A DNA stretch of 44,519 bases from Holdemanella hominis (GCF_014306155.1 NZ_JACRWH010000012.1:1-44519), one strand, 5' to 3'; shown: positions 8,795 to 18,025, counted from the stretch's first letter. Notes: a model not told the origin generated them from the letters alone. Made by a program: numbers and translations.

Positions 8795-9295
8795 ATGGCT
8801 AATAAAGCAAACTCTTTAGCACATACAAAATGGATGTGTAAGTATCACATCATTTTCACTCCAAAGTATAGACGAAAAGTGATATACAATCAATATCGAA
8901 AAGATTTAGGTGAAATATTGAGAGAATTATGTAGATACAAGCATGTAGAAATAATAGAAGGACATTTGATGAGAGACCATGTACACATGCTGGTTATGAT
9001 CCCTCCATCATTATCTGTATCAGAATTTATGGGATATCTGAAAGGGAAGTCAGCATTAATGATGTTTGACAGACATGCAAATCTGAAATATAAGTTTGGA
9101 AACAGACATTTTTGAAGTGAAGGATATTATGTAAGTACAGTAGGATTGAATGATGCTACAGTTGCAAAATATATTCGTGAGCAGGAAATGCATGATATCG
9201 CAATGGATAAAATGAGTGTAAAGGAGTACGCAAATCCATTCTCAGAAGCAGAGCAACAGGCGTATAAACAAGAAAAAGCAAAGAAAAGGAAATAG
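8795..9295 (+). pseudogene. tnpA: IS200-type transposase TnpA, interrupted by an in-frame TGA
   Basis: TnpA cuts and joins single-stranded DNA with an HUH-type active site and a tyrosine. The HUH motif HVH (His62, His64) is in RDHVHML. The frame is then closed by TGA at codon 107 (9113-9115), where the context NRHF-stop-SEGYY suggests a tryptophan (TGG) was lost. The same frame runs on to a TAG at 9293-9295 and contains KYIREQ with the expected catalytic Tyr126. The stop thus separates the two halves of the active site. The ATG at 8783 lies within the right arm of the hairpin; 8795 (MANKAN) is the likelier start. Because TGA is a true stop elsewhere in this window, the gene is probably inactive. 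Confidence 0.88.
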
Positions 9296-9305
9296 TAAAA
9301 AATGA

Positions 9306-9432
9306 AGCCCTTTGAGGGCTGGCGAGAGTCAAAAGCGATAGCTTGAACGAAGTGAAAGCAGCGCCTTGAGATGCGAGCTGGCAGTAAAGGCTTATAGCCG
9401 CAGAGAAAACCGCGCTTTTTAAATGCGGTTTT
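9306..9432 (+). repeat. structured right end of the IS200 element
   Basis: After the transposase comes a GC-richer, non-coding stretch. It has a perfect AGCCCT/AGGGCT hairpin (9306-9320), several short complementary blocks, and a final AAAACCGC/GCGGTTTT stem (9406-9413 with 9425-9432) followed by T-rich sequence. The last stem can act both as the cleavage-guiding hairpin of the right end and as a terminator in front of jetA. Confidence 0.6.
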
Positions 9433-9457
9433 TATTTGTATAAAAGTGTAGTAAAAT
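9429..9457 (+). promoter_or_regulatory. putative jetA promoter, leaderless
   Basis: TAAAAT (9452-9457) is a good -10 placed so that transcription would begin at about 9464, the A of the jetA ATG. The -35 region (9429-9434, T-rich) overlaps the T-tract of the IS right-end hairpin. No Shine-Dalgarno is visible before the ATG. Confidence 0.4.
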
Positions 9458-9463
9458 TTAAAT

Positions 9464-10936
9464 ATGAAAATCAATGAAAAACTAACAAAACCAATTACGG
9501 AAGTCAATTATTTACGAGCTGAAAATGTGGATCGATATCGCGTTATTATTCGATATTTTTATGAGCAATATGAGAAAATTCAATATTGGCTATATAAAGA
9601 AGATGTATTTGAAGCTATGATTCAAACAGGACTTTTTCCAAATTATACGCTAGATCAATGTCAATCAGATTTATCTTCATTAACGGAGTGGAAAAATTTG
9701 ATTGCGATTCAAGATACATCTAAGGTAACGTCAATTGAGGAGTTTAAAAACAGAAAATATCGTTATCAATTATCTGAGTATACGATTGAAATAGAACGAA
9801 TGACTTTAAAGCTAGAAAATTTACAAGTTGAAGGAGCATCTCTTGAGCCAACTTTACTTGAAAGAATTCAATATCAAATTATGTGTATTGAAACTTTACA
9901 AGATGCAAGTATGTTAGAAATTCATACGTGGTGGAAAGATTTAAATGCAAATTTTATTCGTTTAAACCAAAATTATCAAGATTATATTCGAACTTTAAAT
10001 AGTGCAAAAGCAGAGGAAATGATGAAAACAGAGTCATTCTTATTATTTAAAGAAAAGATCATTTCTTATTTAAGAAACTTTGTCAAAGGCTTACAAGAAC
10101 ACGCAATGATCTTAGAGGATTATATTCAAAATATACCATTTGAAACCATTGTTATTTTGATTGAAAAAGCCGTGAATTATGAAATGTCTATTCCAAGAAT
10201 GGATGATAAGATCCAAAAACAAGACATATATGACAATTTTATGGCGAGATGGGACAGCATATACAGTTGGTTTGTGGGAAAAAATGGAATTAGCGAAGTA
10301 AATCGCATGTCCGATATAACGAATGAAATCATCCGTAAAATCACGCGTTATGCCCAACAAATTGGAGAATTACAGAATCAAGGTGCCAATCGAGCCGAAG
10401 AATACAAACATATTTCAGATTTATTTGGTAAATGCCAAGATTTAAACCAAGCCCATAAAATGAGTGCCTTGTTTTTTGGTGTGGATAAACCACTGCATAT
10501 GCAAGCTATTCATAATCGGAATACAGATTCTATTGATAGTGGTGTATATGAAGAAGAAATAACATATTACGCATTAGAACCTAGAACTCGAGTAGCTACA
10601 GTAAAGACAAAGAGACAACCGGCTCAAGATTATAATTTAGAAAAAGAGCAACAACGATTAGAAATATTAGAACATAAACAAGCGCAAAACGAAAAATTAA
10701 AGAATTATATTCAAGATGGAGTGGTTGACTTTGAAAAAATAGATATATTAGATGGTGAATCTAGAAAAATATTATTATCATGGTTATCTGAAGGATTGAA
10801 TGATGTTAGTAAGACTGCAAAAACAGATGATGGCCGCGATTTTTATATTGATGATTCTAATTTAAAAACAATAGAAGTTAAATGCGAAGACGGAATCTTT
10901 GTGATGCCTAGTTATCGTATTTGTTTTAAGAGGTAG
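9464..10936 (+). CDS. jetA: Wadjet type II JetA (DUF2397/TIGR02677)
   Basis: JetA is the kleisin-like subunit that bridges the SMC-type ATPase heads in Wadjet, a complex that recognises and cleaves closed circular plasmids. The N-terminal pattern YLRAENVDRYRVIIRYFYEQ, then YWLYKEDV and EEFKNRKYRYQL, is characteristic of the TIGR02677 family, and 490 residues is the expected length. It is the first of four genes in the order JetA-B-C-D. JetB starts five bases after its stop. The ATG has no Shine-Dalgarno and the family N-terminus fits this start, so translation from a leaderless message is possible. The assignment rests on remembered family patterns. Confidence 0.88.
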   Translation: MKINEKLTKPITEVNYLRAENVDRYRVIIRYFYEQYEKIQYWLYKEDVFEAMIQTGLFPNYTLDQCQSDLSSLTEWKNLIAIQDTSKVTSIEEFKNRKYRYQLSEYTIEIERMTLKLENLQVEGASLEPTLLERIQYQIMCIETLQDASMLEIHTWWKDLNANFIRLNQNYQDYIRTLNSAKAEEMMKTESFLLFKEKIISYLRNFVKGLQEHAMILEDYIQNIPFETIVILIEKAVNYEMSIPRMDDKIQKQDIYDNFMARWDSIYSWFVGKNGISEVNRMSDITNEIIRKITRYAQQIGELQNQGANRAEEYKHISDLFGKCQDLNQAHKMSALFFGVDKPLHMQAIHNRNTDSIDSGVYEEEITYYALEPRTRVATVKTKRQPAQDYNLEKEQQRLEILEHKQAQNEKLKNYIQDGVVDFEKIDILDGESRKILLSWLSEGLNDVSKTAKTDDGRDFYIDDSNLKTIEVKCEDGIFVMPSYRICFKR

Positions 10937-10941
10937 CCGAC

Positions 10942-12075
10942 ATGGATGCATTACAAGAATTATTAAAACGTAAATGGATTCTACGAAAGGAAGATCCAGA
11001 ACTATATAACAGAGTCAGAGATTCGGTAAAAGAAATCCGTAAATTTGTACAAGAAAAGTTTGGCTATATGATTATTCTTACGCCGTATCTAATTAAATTA
11101 GAAAAAATACCAGGATATGTTGAAGAATGGATGGGAATCCAAGAATTTCAATCCGTTCAAGAATATCAGATGTTTTGTTTTGTATTGTTGTTTTTGGAAT
11201 CAAAAGAACGCGAAGAACAATTCGTATTATCTTCATTAACAGAATATATTCAAATGCAATTTCAAGAAGGAGTGATTGATTGGACACACTTTAATACACG
11301 AAGACAATTAGTACGTGTATTAAAATATTGTCTATCTATCCACATAATTGAACTTGATGATGGTAGTGAAGAAGGCTTTATTAAGAACAAGGATACCGAA
11401 GCTTTATATGAAAACACAGGATATTCTCGATATGTAATCCGTAATTTTGCCCATGATATAATGGACATTCATTCATTGGAAGATATAAAAAAATCAGAGT
11501 GGTTTTCTATGGAAGAAGATCGAGGCGTCGTAAGAAGACAAAGAGTGTATAGACGATTGTTGTTGTCACCAGGCATCTATAGAACAGATAAAAATGATGA
11601 GGATTTTGTGTATGTTCGACATTATTATCGTCAAATTGAAAAAGATTTTCAAAGTATTATGCCATGCGATCTACATTTACATGCATCAAGTAGCTATATC
11701 GTCCTGGATGAAGATTGTAATGTAGGAACAATTTTTCCAAGTCGAAATACAATTTCAGATTTAGTTTTAGTTTGTATGCAGCAAATTACTAAAAAAATAA
11801 AGAATGGAATGTTAAAAGTAAATGAAGAAGAAATCACCTATATAGAAAAGGAACTTTTATTAAAATGGATGCGCAAATGGATCAAAAATAATATAGCGTT
11901 TCTTCCTAAAAAATATCAAGATATGGGTGAATCTTTAGTGAGTGAAAACGTGTTAGATACAATGAAAAATTATGGATTTGTAGATGAAGAAGAAAATAGA
12001 ATTAAAATCAATCCAATTTGTGGAAAAATTGGTGGTGGATTTGATGTTGAGGTGAAAAGAAATGTTAACAAGTAA
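10942..12075 (+). CDS. jetB: Wadjet type II JetB (DUF2398/TIGR02678)
   Basis: JetB is the KITE-like winged-helix partner of the kleisin in the Wadjet complex. The 377-residue protein begins with LKRKWILRKEDPELYNRVRD, a pattern typical of TIGR02678, and is rich in charged and aromatic residues with no membrane segment. It is preceded by AAGAGGTAG at the end of jetA, so the two genes are tightly coupled. Its last 14 bases overlap the start of jetC. Confidence 0.87.
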   Translation: MDALQELLKRKWILRKEDPELYNRVRDSVKEIRKFVQEKFGYMIILTPYLIKLEKIPGYVEEWMGIQEFQSVQEYQMFCFVLLFLESKEREEQFVLSSLTEYIQMQFQEGVIDWTHFNTRRQLVRVLKYCLSIHIIELDDGSEEGFIKNKDTEALYENTGYSRYVIRNFAHDIMDIHSLEDIKKSEWFSMEEDRGVVRRQRVYRRLLLSPGIYRTDKNDEDFVYVRHYYRQIEKDFQSIMPCDLHLHASSSYIVLDEDCNVGTIFPSRNTISDLVLVCMQQITKKIKNGMLKVNEEEITYIEKELLLKWMRKWIKNNIAFLPKKYQDMGESLVSENVLDTMKNYGFVDEEENRIKINPICGKIGGGFDVEVKRNVNK

Positions 12076-15000
12076 ATGGCATATGCACCGTATGGGCCTG
12101 ATTGATTTTTGGTATTATACAAATGAAGAATTTTATTTTAAAAATGGTCATATTCTCTTAAGAGGAAGCAATGGAAGTGGAAAATCGGTTACGATGCAAA
12201 GCTTTATTCCTATCTTATTAGATGGAAATAAGAATAGTGAACGTTTAGATGCGTTTGGTACCAAAGCTCGAAAGATGGAAACCTATTTAATTGATGAAAA
12301 TTCAACTCGAGATGAACGAATTGCATATTTATACTTAGAATTCAAAAGAGAAGATTCCGATATTTTTAAAACAATTGGAATGGGAATGAGAGCACGAAAG
12401 AACAAGCCTTTAGATACTTGGTATTTTGTGATTGAAGACAATCAACGAATTGGTAAAGATATTCAGCTAATGGAGCATAATTTGGCAATATCGAAACAAA
12501 GCTTAAAAAATCGAATTCAACATCAATTTATTGAAACACAACGAGAATATATGGCTCGAGTGAATCAAGCTCTTTTTCAATTTCCAACACTAGATGATTA
12601 TAAAGAAAGTATCAACTTGTTAGTTAAATTACGTTCTCCAAAATTAAGCAACTCATTAAAGCCAACAATAATCAATGAATTGTTGTCAGAATCTTTACAA
12701 CCTTTAAGTGAAGATGATTTACGTCCTTTAACAGAAGCATTATCCAATATGGATGAAGTCCAAAATCGTTTAGAAGTATTAAAACAAAGTCAACAGGCAG
12801 CTAAATCAATTCAAAATGTATATGAACAATATAATTATGCTTTATTAGATAAGAAAAGTTTACAGTATATAGAACAAAAAAATAAATTGGATGAATTAAC
12901 GAAGAAACAGAAAGGTTTTTATGAGCAAAAGAATCACGCAAGTGAAATGATTCTTGAAATCAAAAAAAAGTTAGACGATATACATGTCGAAAAATCCGTA
13001 CTTGAAGAAGAATATAGTGGTTTGGCCAAACAAGATCTGCTTCAATTAGCCAGTGATGTACAACGGTATAAAGAAGATTTGACACAGCAAGAAAAAGCTC
13101 TAAAGAACAAGGTGCAACAAGAATCAAATAAAGATAATGCATATGTTTCATGTAAATTAAAGTATGATAAACAAAAAGATTATAATGATTCTTTAGAATA
13201 TGAGATTCATAAAAACTTCAAACAATTAGATCAATTGAATGAAAATATGCAGTTTGATGAGCATATAGCTTTAAAACAAGATTTCTTAATGAATCTAAAT
13301 CATACTTATGATTTTAATTACACAAAATCAAAAATTGAAAAAGAATTGAATGTATTAAATCAAGGGTTGGCTTTGTTTCAAAAAATCGATAATCAAAAAG
13401 TATTATTAAATCATGTACAAGATGATTATGAAAAAGAACAAAGTCTATTAGAACAAATTGAAACTGAATTAAAAGCATATCAAGAGCAATTTCGCTTGTT
13501 AAAAGAAGAATATCATGAAAAATTTTTAGCTTGGAATGAATCCAATCAAATTTTAAAAATGGATGCATCGACAATGAAAAAGTTTTTTGAAATCATATCG
13601 GATTATGGAAATACAGAAAGATATTATGAAATTGATCAAGATATTCACAATCGTTATATTTGGTATTTAAAAAATCAAACGGAGACGATTTCAAAATTAT
13701 CTATTGAAATTAAACAATTAACGAAGGAACTGCAAAAGATTCAAGAACAATATGAATATTGGAATTGTTTAAAAGATCCTCAACCAGATATTGCCAAAGA
13801 ACAAGAAGAGGCAAGACAATACCTAGAGGAAAAGAAAATTCCATTCATCCCTATGTATACTTTATTGGATTTTGATGATTCTTTAAATCAAGATGAAAAA
13901 AATGCGATAGAAGAACAATTGTTAAGCAGTGGTTTAATGACAGCTTTGATTGTTCCTGATATGTATCAAGAAGAAATTTTAAATCTACCCAAGGGTATGA
14001 AAGAATCTTTCTTGTTTACACATAATAAAATAGAAGAACTAGAAGTTTGTATTCTACATTCTAAAATTGATTATATTTCTTTATGTGATACTTTTGGATT
14101 GGATGAAGGTTCTGTAAAATTCTTTGACAATGGTTTTGAAATAGGAAATATTTGTAGTGTAATTAGTCAAACAAGAAAATCTATTTTTATTGGGAAAGCC
14201 TCTAGAGAAGCGTATCGAAAAAGCCAACTAGAAAAACTGAAAGAAGATATAAATAAAAAAAAGGAAGGCATTCAAGAATTAGAGAGTAATTTGAAAATTG
14301 CACAGGATAAAGTAAAAACTTTGGAAAAAGAATATGCTGGATATCCTAAAAAAGCAGATTTAGATTCAAGTTTATTGGATGTAAATCGAATGCTTTTAAA
14401 GCAAGAGCATTCTATCGAACAAATTAAAAAGTATATTGAACAAATAAATCAATACCAAATATGTATTCAAAATTTGAATAAAGAAATAACGAATATTTCT
14501 GAGAAATTAGGGATTTCTAACACAGAAGATGTCTTTAGATTAAGAAAAGATTTGTTTATTGAATATAAAGATGAACTTGTTCAAATGGAATCTATACATG
14601 AAAAGTATATTGTGAATATAGATTTATTTATATCTCTAGAATCACAATTGGAAGATTTGAGAATAGATCTAGACTCTATTCGTTATGAGAAGAAACAATT
14701 GGAGTTTCAACTTCATAAGCTGCAACAATTGATTTCAGTAAAAGAAGCACAATTGAATGAGATGGGATATGAAAAGATTAAGGAACGAATGTCAAAGATT
14801 ATGAATCGTTTGGATGAAATTCCAAAAGTTGTTTCAAATCTATATCAAGAAGATGGAAGATGGCAAAATATTAAAGAACAATGTGAAAAGGATATTTTGG
14901 AAAATGCATCTTTAATTGAAACGCAAAGTACAAAAGCAGAAAACTATAAAAAATATTATGAATTGGAATTGGATTTAGGATATGTATCAATTGAAGAAAA

Positions 15001-16045
15001 GAATCCTGTGTCCATTCATAAACATATTGTAAATTTATATCCAAATCTAAAAAACAAAGATACTTTGGGAAATGATCTTCAAACTGTATTTTTTATGAAC
15101 CGAGGTTTCTTGCAAGATTATAATCTTCATTTCATTACATTATTTAATGATCAAGAAGATACAATGGCACGTTTGAATATTAAAGCTCGATATAAAGGAA
15201 AACAAATTGATTTCACAATGTTATTAAAACAACTTGAGATAGATATTGAAAAACAATCTGAATTGGTAAGCAGTCAAGATCGACATTTAATTGAAGATGT
15301 ACTAGTGAATACGATTTCGAGTAAAATACGTGTTCATATTCGAAGCAGTAAACGATGGATTGAAACTATGAATAAGTATATGAAAGAAATGAATACTAGC
15401 AGCACTTTAAAACTTGGATTGCAATGGAAATCAAAAAAAGCAGAAAATGAAGATGAACTCAGTTCAGAATCATTAGTTCGCTTATTAGAAAAAGATTTAC
15501 AGTTGTTAAAAGAATCAGATTTTCAAGCCTTATCCAATCATTTCCGTTCAAAAATTAAATGTGCTAGAAGAAATGCAGAAGATCCAAATTCGAATTTGAG
15601 TTTCCATCAAGCAATGAAAGATCTATTAGATTATCGTTCATGGTTTGATTTTACAATTATGTATGAAATTGGAAGTGAAAAACGTAAAGAACTGACGAAC
15701 AATCGTTTTTATGTGTTTAGTGGTGGTGAAAAGGCCATGGCCATGTATGTTCCTTTGTTTTCAGCGGTAGCCGCAAAATTCGCCTATGCCAGTGATGATG
15801 CACCTTTAATTATCGCCTTAGATGAAGCATTTGCGGGAGTGGATTCTAAAAACATTGATTCCATGTTTGGATTAATCAAAAAATTTGGTTTTGATTATAT
15901 TATGAATTCTCAAGTATTATGGGGAGATTATCCAAATGTAGATGCCCTAGCAATTTATGAATTATATCGTCAAAATGATGCTAAATATGTAACTACAATA
16001 CGATATGAATGGGATGGTCATGTTAAAAGGTTGGTTGGTGCATGA
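12062..16045 (+). CDS. jetC: Wadjet type II JetC, SMC/MukB-like ATPase (TIGR02680)
   Basis: JetC is the motor of the complex, which extrudes DNA loops and so senses small circular molecules. The 1327 residues show an N-terminal head with Walker A GSNGSGKS (35-42). Long coiled coils follow (roughly 240-560 and 730-1000), flanking a globular hinge-like part around 590-720. The C-terminal head has the signature SGGEKAM (1220-1226) and the Walker B LIIALDEAF (Asp1254, Glu1255), followed by the D-loop AGVD. All ATPase residues are present, so the protein looks functional. The start has GAGGTGA upstream inside jetB, and the stop overlaps jetD in an ATGA arrangement. Confidence 0.93.
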   Translation: MLTSKWHMHRMGLIDFWYYTNEEFYFKNGHILLRGSNGSGKSVTMQSFIPILLDGNKNSERLDAFGTKARKMETYLIDENSTRDERIAYLYLEFKREDSDIFKTIGMGMRARKNKPLDTWYFVIEDNQRIGKDIQLMEHNLAISKQSLKNRIQHQFIETQREYMARVNQALFQFPTLDDYKESINLLVKLRSPKLSNSLKPTIINELLSESLQPLSEDDLRPLTEALSNMDEVQNRLEVLKQSQQAAKSIQNVYEQYNYALLDKKSLQYIEQKNKLDELTKKQKGFYEQKNHASEMILEIKKKLDDIHVEKSVLEEEYSGLAKQDLLQLASDVQRYKEDLTQQEKALKNKVQQESNKDNAYVSCKLKYDKQKDYNDSLEYEIHKNFKQLDQLNENMQFDEHIALKQDFLMNLNHTYDFNYTKSKIEKELNVLNQGLALFQKIDNQKVLLNHVQDDYEKEQSLLEQIETELKAYQEQFRLLKEEYHEKFLAWNESNQILKMDASTMKKFFEIISDYGNTERYYEIDQDIHNRYIWYLKNQTETISKLSIEIKQLTKELQKIQEQYEYWNCLKDPQPDIAKEQEEARQYLEEKKIPFIPMYTLLDFDDSLNQDEKNAIEEQLLSSGLMTALIVPDMYQEEILNLPKGMKESFLFTHNKIEELEVCILHSKIDYISLCDTFGLDEGSVKFFDNGFEIGNICSVISQTRKSIFIGKASREAYRKSQLEKLKEDINKKKEGIQELESNLKIAQDKVKTLEKEYAGYPKKADLDSSLLDVNRMLLKQEHSIEQIKKYIEQINQYQICIQNLNKEITNISEKLGISNTEDVFRLRKDLFIEYKDELVQMESIHEKYIVNIDLFISLESQLEDLRIDLDSIRYEKKQLEFQLHKLQQLISVKEAQLNEMGYEKIKERMSKIMNRLDEIPKVVSNLYQEDGRWQNIKEQCEKDILENASLIETQSTKAENYKKYYELELDLGYVSIEEKNPVSIHKHIVNLYPNLKNKDTLGNDLQTVFFMNRGFLQDYNLHFITLFNDQEDTMARLNIKARYKGKQIDFTMLLKQLEIDIEKQSELVSSQDRHLIEDVLVNTISSKIRVHIRSSKRWIETMNKYMKEMNTSSTLKLGLQWKSKKAENEDELSSESLVRLLEKDLQLLKESDFQALSNHFRSKIKCARRNAEDPNSNLSFHQAMKDLLDYRSWFDFTIMYEIGSEKRKELTNNRFYVFSGGEKAMAMYVPLFSAVAAKFAYASDDAPLIIALDEAFAGVDSKNIDSMFGLIKKFGFDYIMNSQVLWGDYPNVDALAIYELYRQNDAKYVTTIRYEWDGHVKRLVGA

Positions 16046-17346
16046 TGAATGAAGAATTTTGCCAATATTTGTATGACAATGAGTTTTCTGAATTTATGCA
16101 TCTATGGAAAAAACAATATGAAAAATATGGCACTTGCAAAGGAAGTATTAATTTAGTATTAGATGAAACAAATCGCGTATGTATAAGCGGTTTATTGGGA
16201 AAAGATTATTATGGTGTTGATTGTGCACATATTACTTTTCAACAACTTCAAAAGGCAATATCAAATACCAAATATGAGAATTGTGATTTTAACGAAGTGT
16301 TAAAAATGTACTTTAATCATGATATTTTGACAAATAAAAATCGACAAGAACAAGAACAGATGCGAATTCAAAATATATTTAAACATCTTTTAGAACAAGA
16401 AGGAAAAAGCCAACAGTGGATTCATCATATATATACCGACCATGATTCTGTCTATGTTCGTATTGTGCAAGCTTCAAAAGAAAATGAACAAAAATGTATA
16501 AATACGGTAGACGTAGTGATGAAGGCTTTAAACCAATTGCCAATGTGGCAAGATAAGAAAGAAAATATATCTATTTTTGCTAGCTTACATACAAAAAATC
16601 CACATGCTTTTGATAAGAATACCTTTGCCTATTATTTATTGATGCATGGAATTGTTTATTTTCTAAAAGTAAATTTTCCTAAAACAAATTTAGAACAAAA
16701 TGAAATTCTATATCGTGCAGGACTCTATCAAGATGGTATTAGTAATTATTGTAGTATCGCAAGACTTCAAGCGTTGAATGAAAACTATCAACCACATTTA
16801 GGTTGGACAGGATTTTATGATTCGTACGAAGCTTTAAATGTGAATATGGATAATTTATTACATATTCGCTCTATTGTATATTGTGATAGAGTTTATGTTG
16901 TAGAAAATCCAGCTGTATTTCAAGCTTTGCTGAAAATGATAAAGAAAGAAAAAATCGAAAAGATTGGCTTAGTATGTACGAATGGACAATTGAATTATTC
17001 AGCCTATCTTCTTTTAGACATATTGGTGAATTCGAATGTTGAGACTTATTACAGTGGAGACATGGATCCAGAAGGATTATTGATAGCTGATAAAATTAAA
17101 CAAAGATATCCTAGTATAAAACTTTGGTGTTATGATGTAAGGCATTACGAAATTTCAAAATCAAAAGAGCAGGCAGCAGATCAAAGAATGCATATGTTAG
17201 ATGCTTTAAAAGATGAGACATTGATTCGAATTGGAAAATGTATTAATGAAAATAAAAACAGAGTTGGATATCAAGAAAATATGATTGAGGAATATTACAA
17301 TAGCTTTAGATTCGATGTTAAAAAAACGCCTATATCCATTGGATAG
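16042..17346 (+). CDS. jetD: Wadjet type II JetD, Toprim nuclease (DUF2399/TIGR02679)
   Basis: JetD is the nuclease subunit that cuts DNA trapped by the JetABC motor. The 434-residue protein has a variable N-terminal arm and a C-terminal Toprim fold. The Toprim residues are visible: Glu288 in VVENP, and Asp340, Asp342 and Glu344 in GDMDPEG. The start overlaps the jetC stop by four bases, which suggests translational coupling and fixed subunit ratios. Its 3' end overlaps the 3' end of ung by 17 bases, tail to tail, and both stops lie in one hairpin. Confidence 0.9.
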   Translation: MMNEEFCQYLYDNEFSEFMHLWKKQYEKYGTCKGSINLVLDETNRVCISGLLGKDYYGVDCAHITFQQLQKAISNTKYENCDFNEVLKMYFNHDILTNKNRQEQEQMRIQNIFKHLLEQEGKSQQWIHHIYTDHDSVYVRIVQASKENEQKCINTVDVVMKALNQLPMWQDKKENISIFASLHTKNPHAFDKNTFAYYLLMHGIVYFLKVNFPKTNLEQNEILYRAGLYQDGISNYCSIARLQALNENYQPHLGWTGFYDSYEALNVNMDNLLHIRSIVYCDRVYVVENPAVFQALLKMIKKEKIEKIGLVCTNGQLNYSAYLLLDILVNSNVETYYSGDMDPEGLLIADKIKQRYPSIKLWCYDVRHYEISKSKEQAADQRMHMLDALKDETLIRIGKCINENKNRVGYQENMIEEYYNSFRFDVKKTPISIG

Positions 17347-17355
17347 GCGTTTCAT
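17324..17355. terminator. bidirectional terminator shared by jetD and ung
   Basis: AAACGCCTAT (17324-17333) pairs with ATAGGCGTTT (17343-17352). A T-rich run follows on the plus strand, and the A-tract at 17320-17326 gives U on the minus strand. Both stop codons (17344-17346 plus, 17330-17332 minus) are inside it. Confidence 0.82.
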
Positions 17356-17989
17356 TGTTTTTAACTAGATATTCATTCGCAAGCTTAAAATGATTATTTC
17401 CAAAGAAACCACGATAAGCGCTTAAAGGACTAGGATGAGGACTTGTAAGAATTAAATGTTTTGGATTTGTCAGTAATTTCTTAGATTGAATAGCCTTGGA
17501 TCCCCATAATAAAAATACAACAGGACCATCCTTTTCATTGATCCATCTTAAAGCTTCGTTTGTAAAATTCTGCCAGCCTTTATCTTGATGAGATAAAGGC
17601 TTATGCTCTTCAACTGTAAGGATAGTATTCATTAATAGTACTCCTTGTTTAGCCCAGTCGGTCAAATCACCCGTGCGATGTACAGGAGTTTGATATTCAT
17701 TTTCTAGTTCTTTATACATGTTTTGTAAAGATGGAGGTAAAGGAAAGTTGCTTGGTACACTAAATGAGTAACCTTGAGCTTGTCCTGGACCATGATATGG
17801 ATCTTGTCCTAAAATAACAACTTTTGTATCTTTTAAAGAAGTTGTTTTAAAGGCTGCAAAAATATTTTCTTTTGCAGGATAAATATTTTTTGTTTTATAT
17901 TCCTCAGCTAAAAAATATCGTAAATTTAGTAAATAATCTTTTTGTATTTCTTGATCAAACAGTTGATCCCAGTCATTATGCATAATCAT
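17330..17989 (-). CDS. ung: uracil-DNA glycosylase
   Basis: Ung removes uracil from DNA and starts base-excision repair. The water-activating motif GQDPYHGPGQ (61-70, catalytic Asp63), VLLMNTILTV near 117-126 and HPSPLSA (185-191) are all present. The open frame extends upstream to 18079, but that would overlap the divergent folC gene. The ATG at 17989 (MIMHNDW) has AAGTGA five bases upstream and yields 219 residues, the usual family length. It faces jetD and is divergent from folC, with only 36 bases between the two start codons. Confidence 0.95.
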   Translation of the reverse strand: MIMHNDWDQLFDQEIQKDYLLNLRYFLAEEYKTKNIYPAKENIFAAFKTTSLKDTKVVILGQDPYHGPGQAQGYSFSVPSNFPLPPSLQNMYKELENEYQTPVHRTGDLTDWAKQGVLLMNTILTVEEHKPLSHQDKGWQNFTNEALRWINEKDGPVVFLLWGSKAIQSKKLLTNPKHLILTSPHPSPLSAYRGFFGNNHFKLANEYLVKNNETPIQWI

Positions 17990-18010
17990 GTGATTCACTT
18001 CTTTCTTTAG

Positions 18011-18019
18011 TGATATAAT
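18011..18019 (+). promoter_or_regulatory. extended -10 promoter of folC, leaderless
   Basis: TGATATAAT is a perfect extended -10. The last T at 18019 places the start of transcription at about 18026, which is the A of the folC ATG. No ribosome-binding site precedes the ATG. Confidence 0.55.
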
Positions 18020-18025
18020 AATACC

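Larger units (their letters stand above)
8641..9434 (+). mobile_element. IS200-type (IS200/IS605 family, tnpA only) insertion sequence
   Basis: The element has one HUH transposase gene and no tnpB. Its left end carries a subterminal hairpin (ACCACCTGC 8688-8696 with GCGGGTGGT 8700-8708) and an 18-bp inverted repeat around the transposase start. Its right end is about 140 bases of richly structured sequence closing with an AAAACCGC/GCGGTTTT hairpin (9406-9432). No terminal inverted repeats or target duplication are expected for this family, so both outer borders are approximate. It lies between the degV terminator and jetA. Confidence 0.75.

Noticed and set aside
9113..9115. TGA read as tryptophan in the transposase, as in Mollicutes
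   Set aside because: TGA is the terminal stop of jetC, folC, the Gfo/Idh/MocA gene and the lysozyme, and Trp is encoded by TGG throughout, so the standard code applies.
12062..16045. jetC as SbcC or a RecN-type repair gene
   Set aside because: The three partner genes, their order and overlaps, and the Toprim protein at the end fit Wadjet; SbcC would be paired with SbcD.
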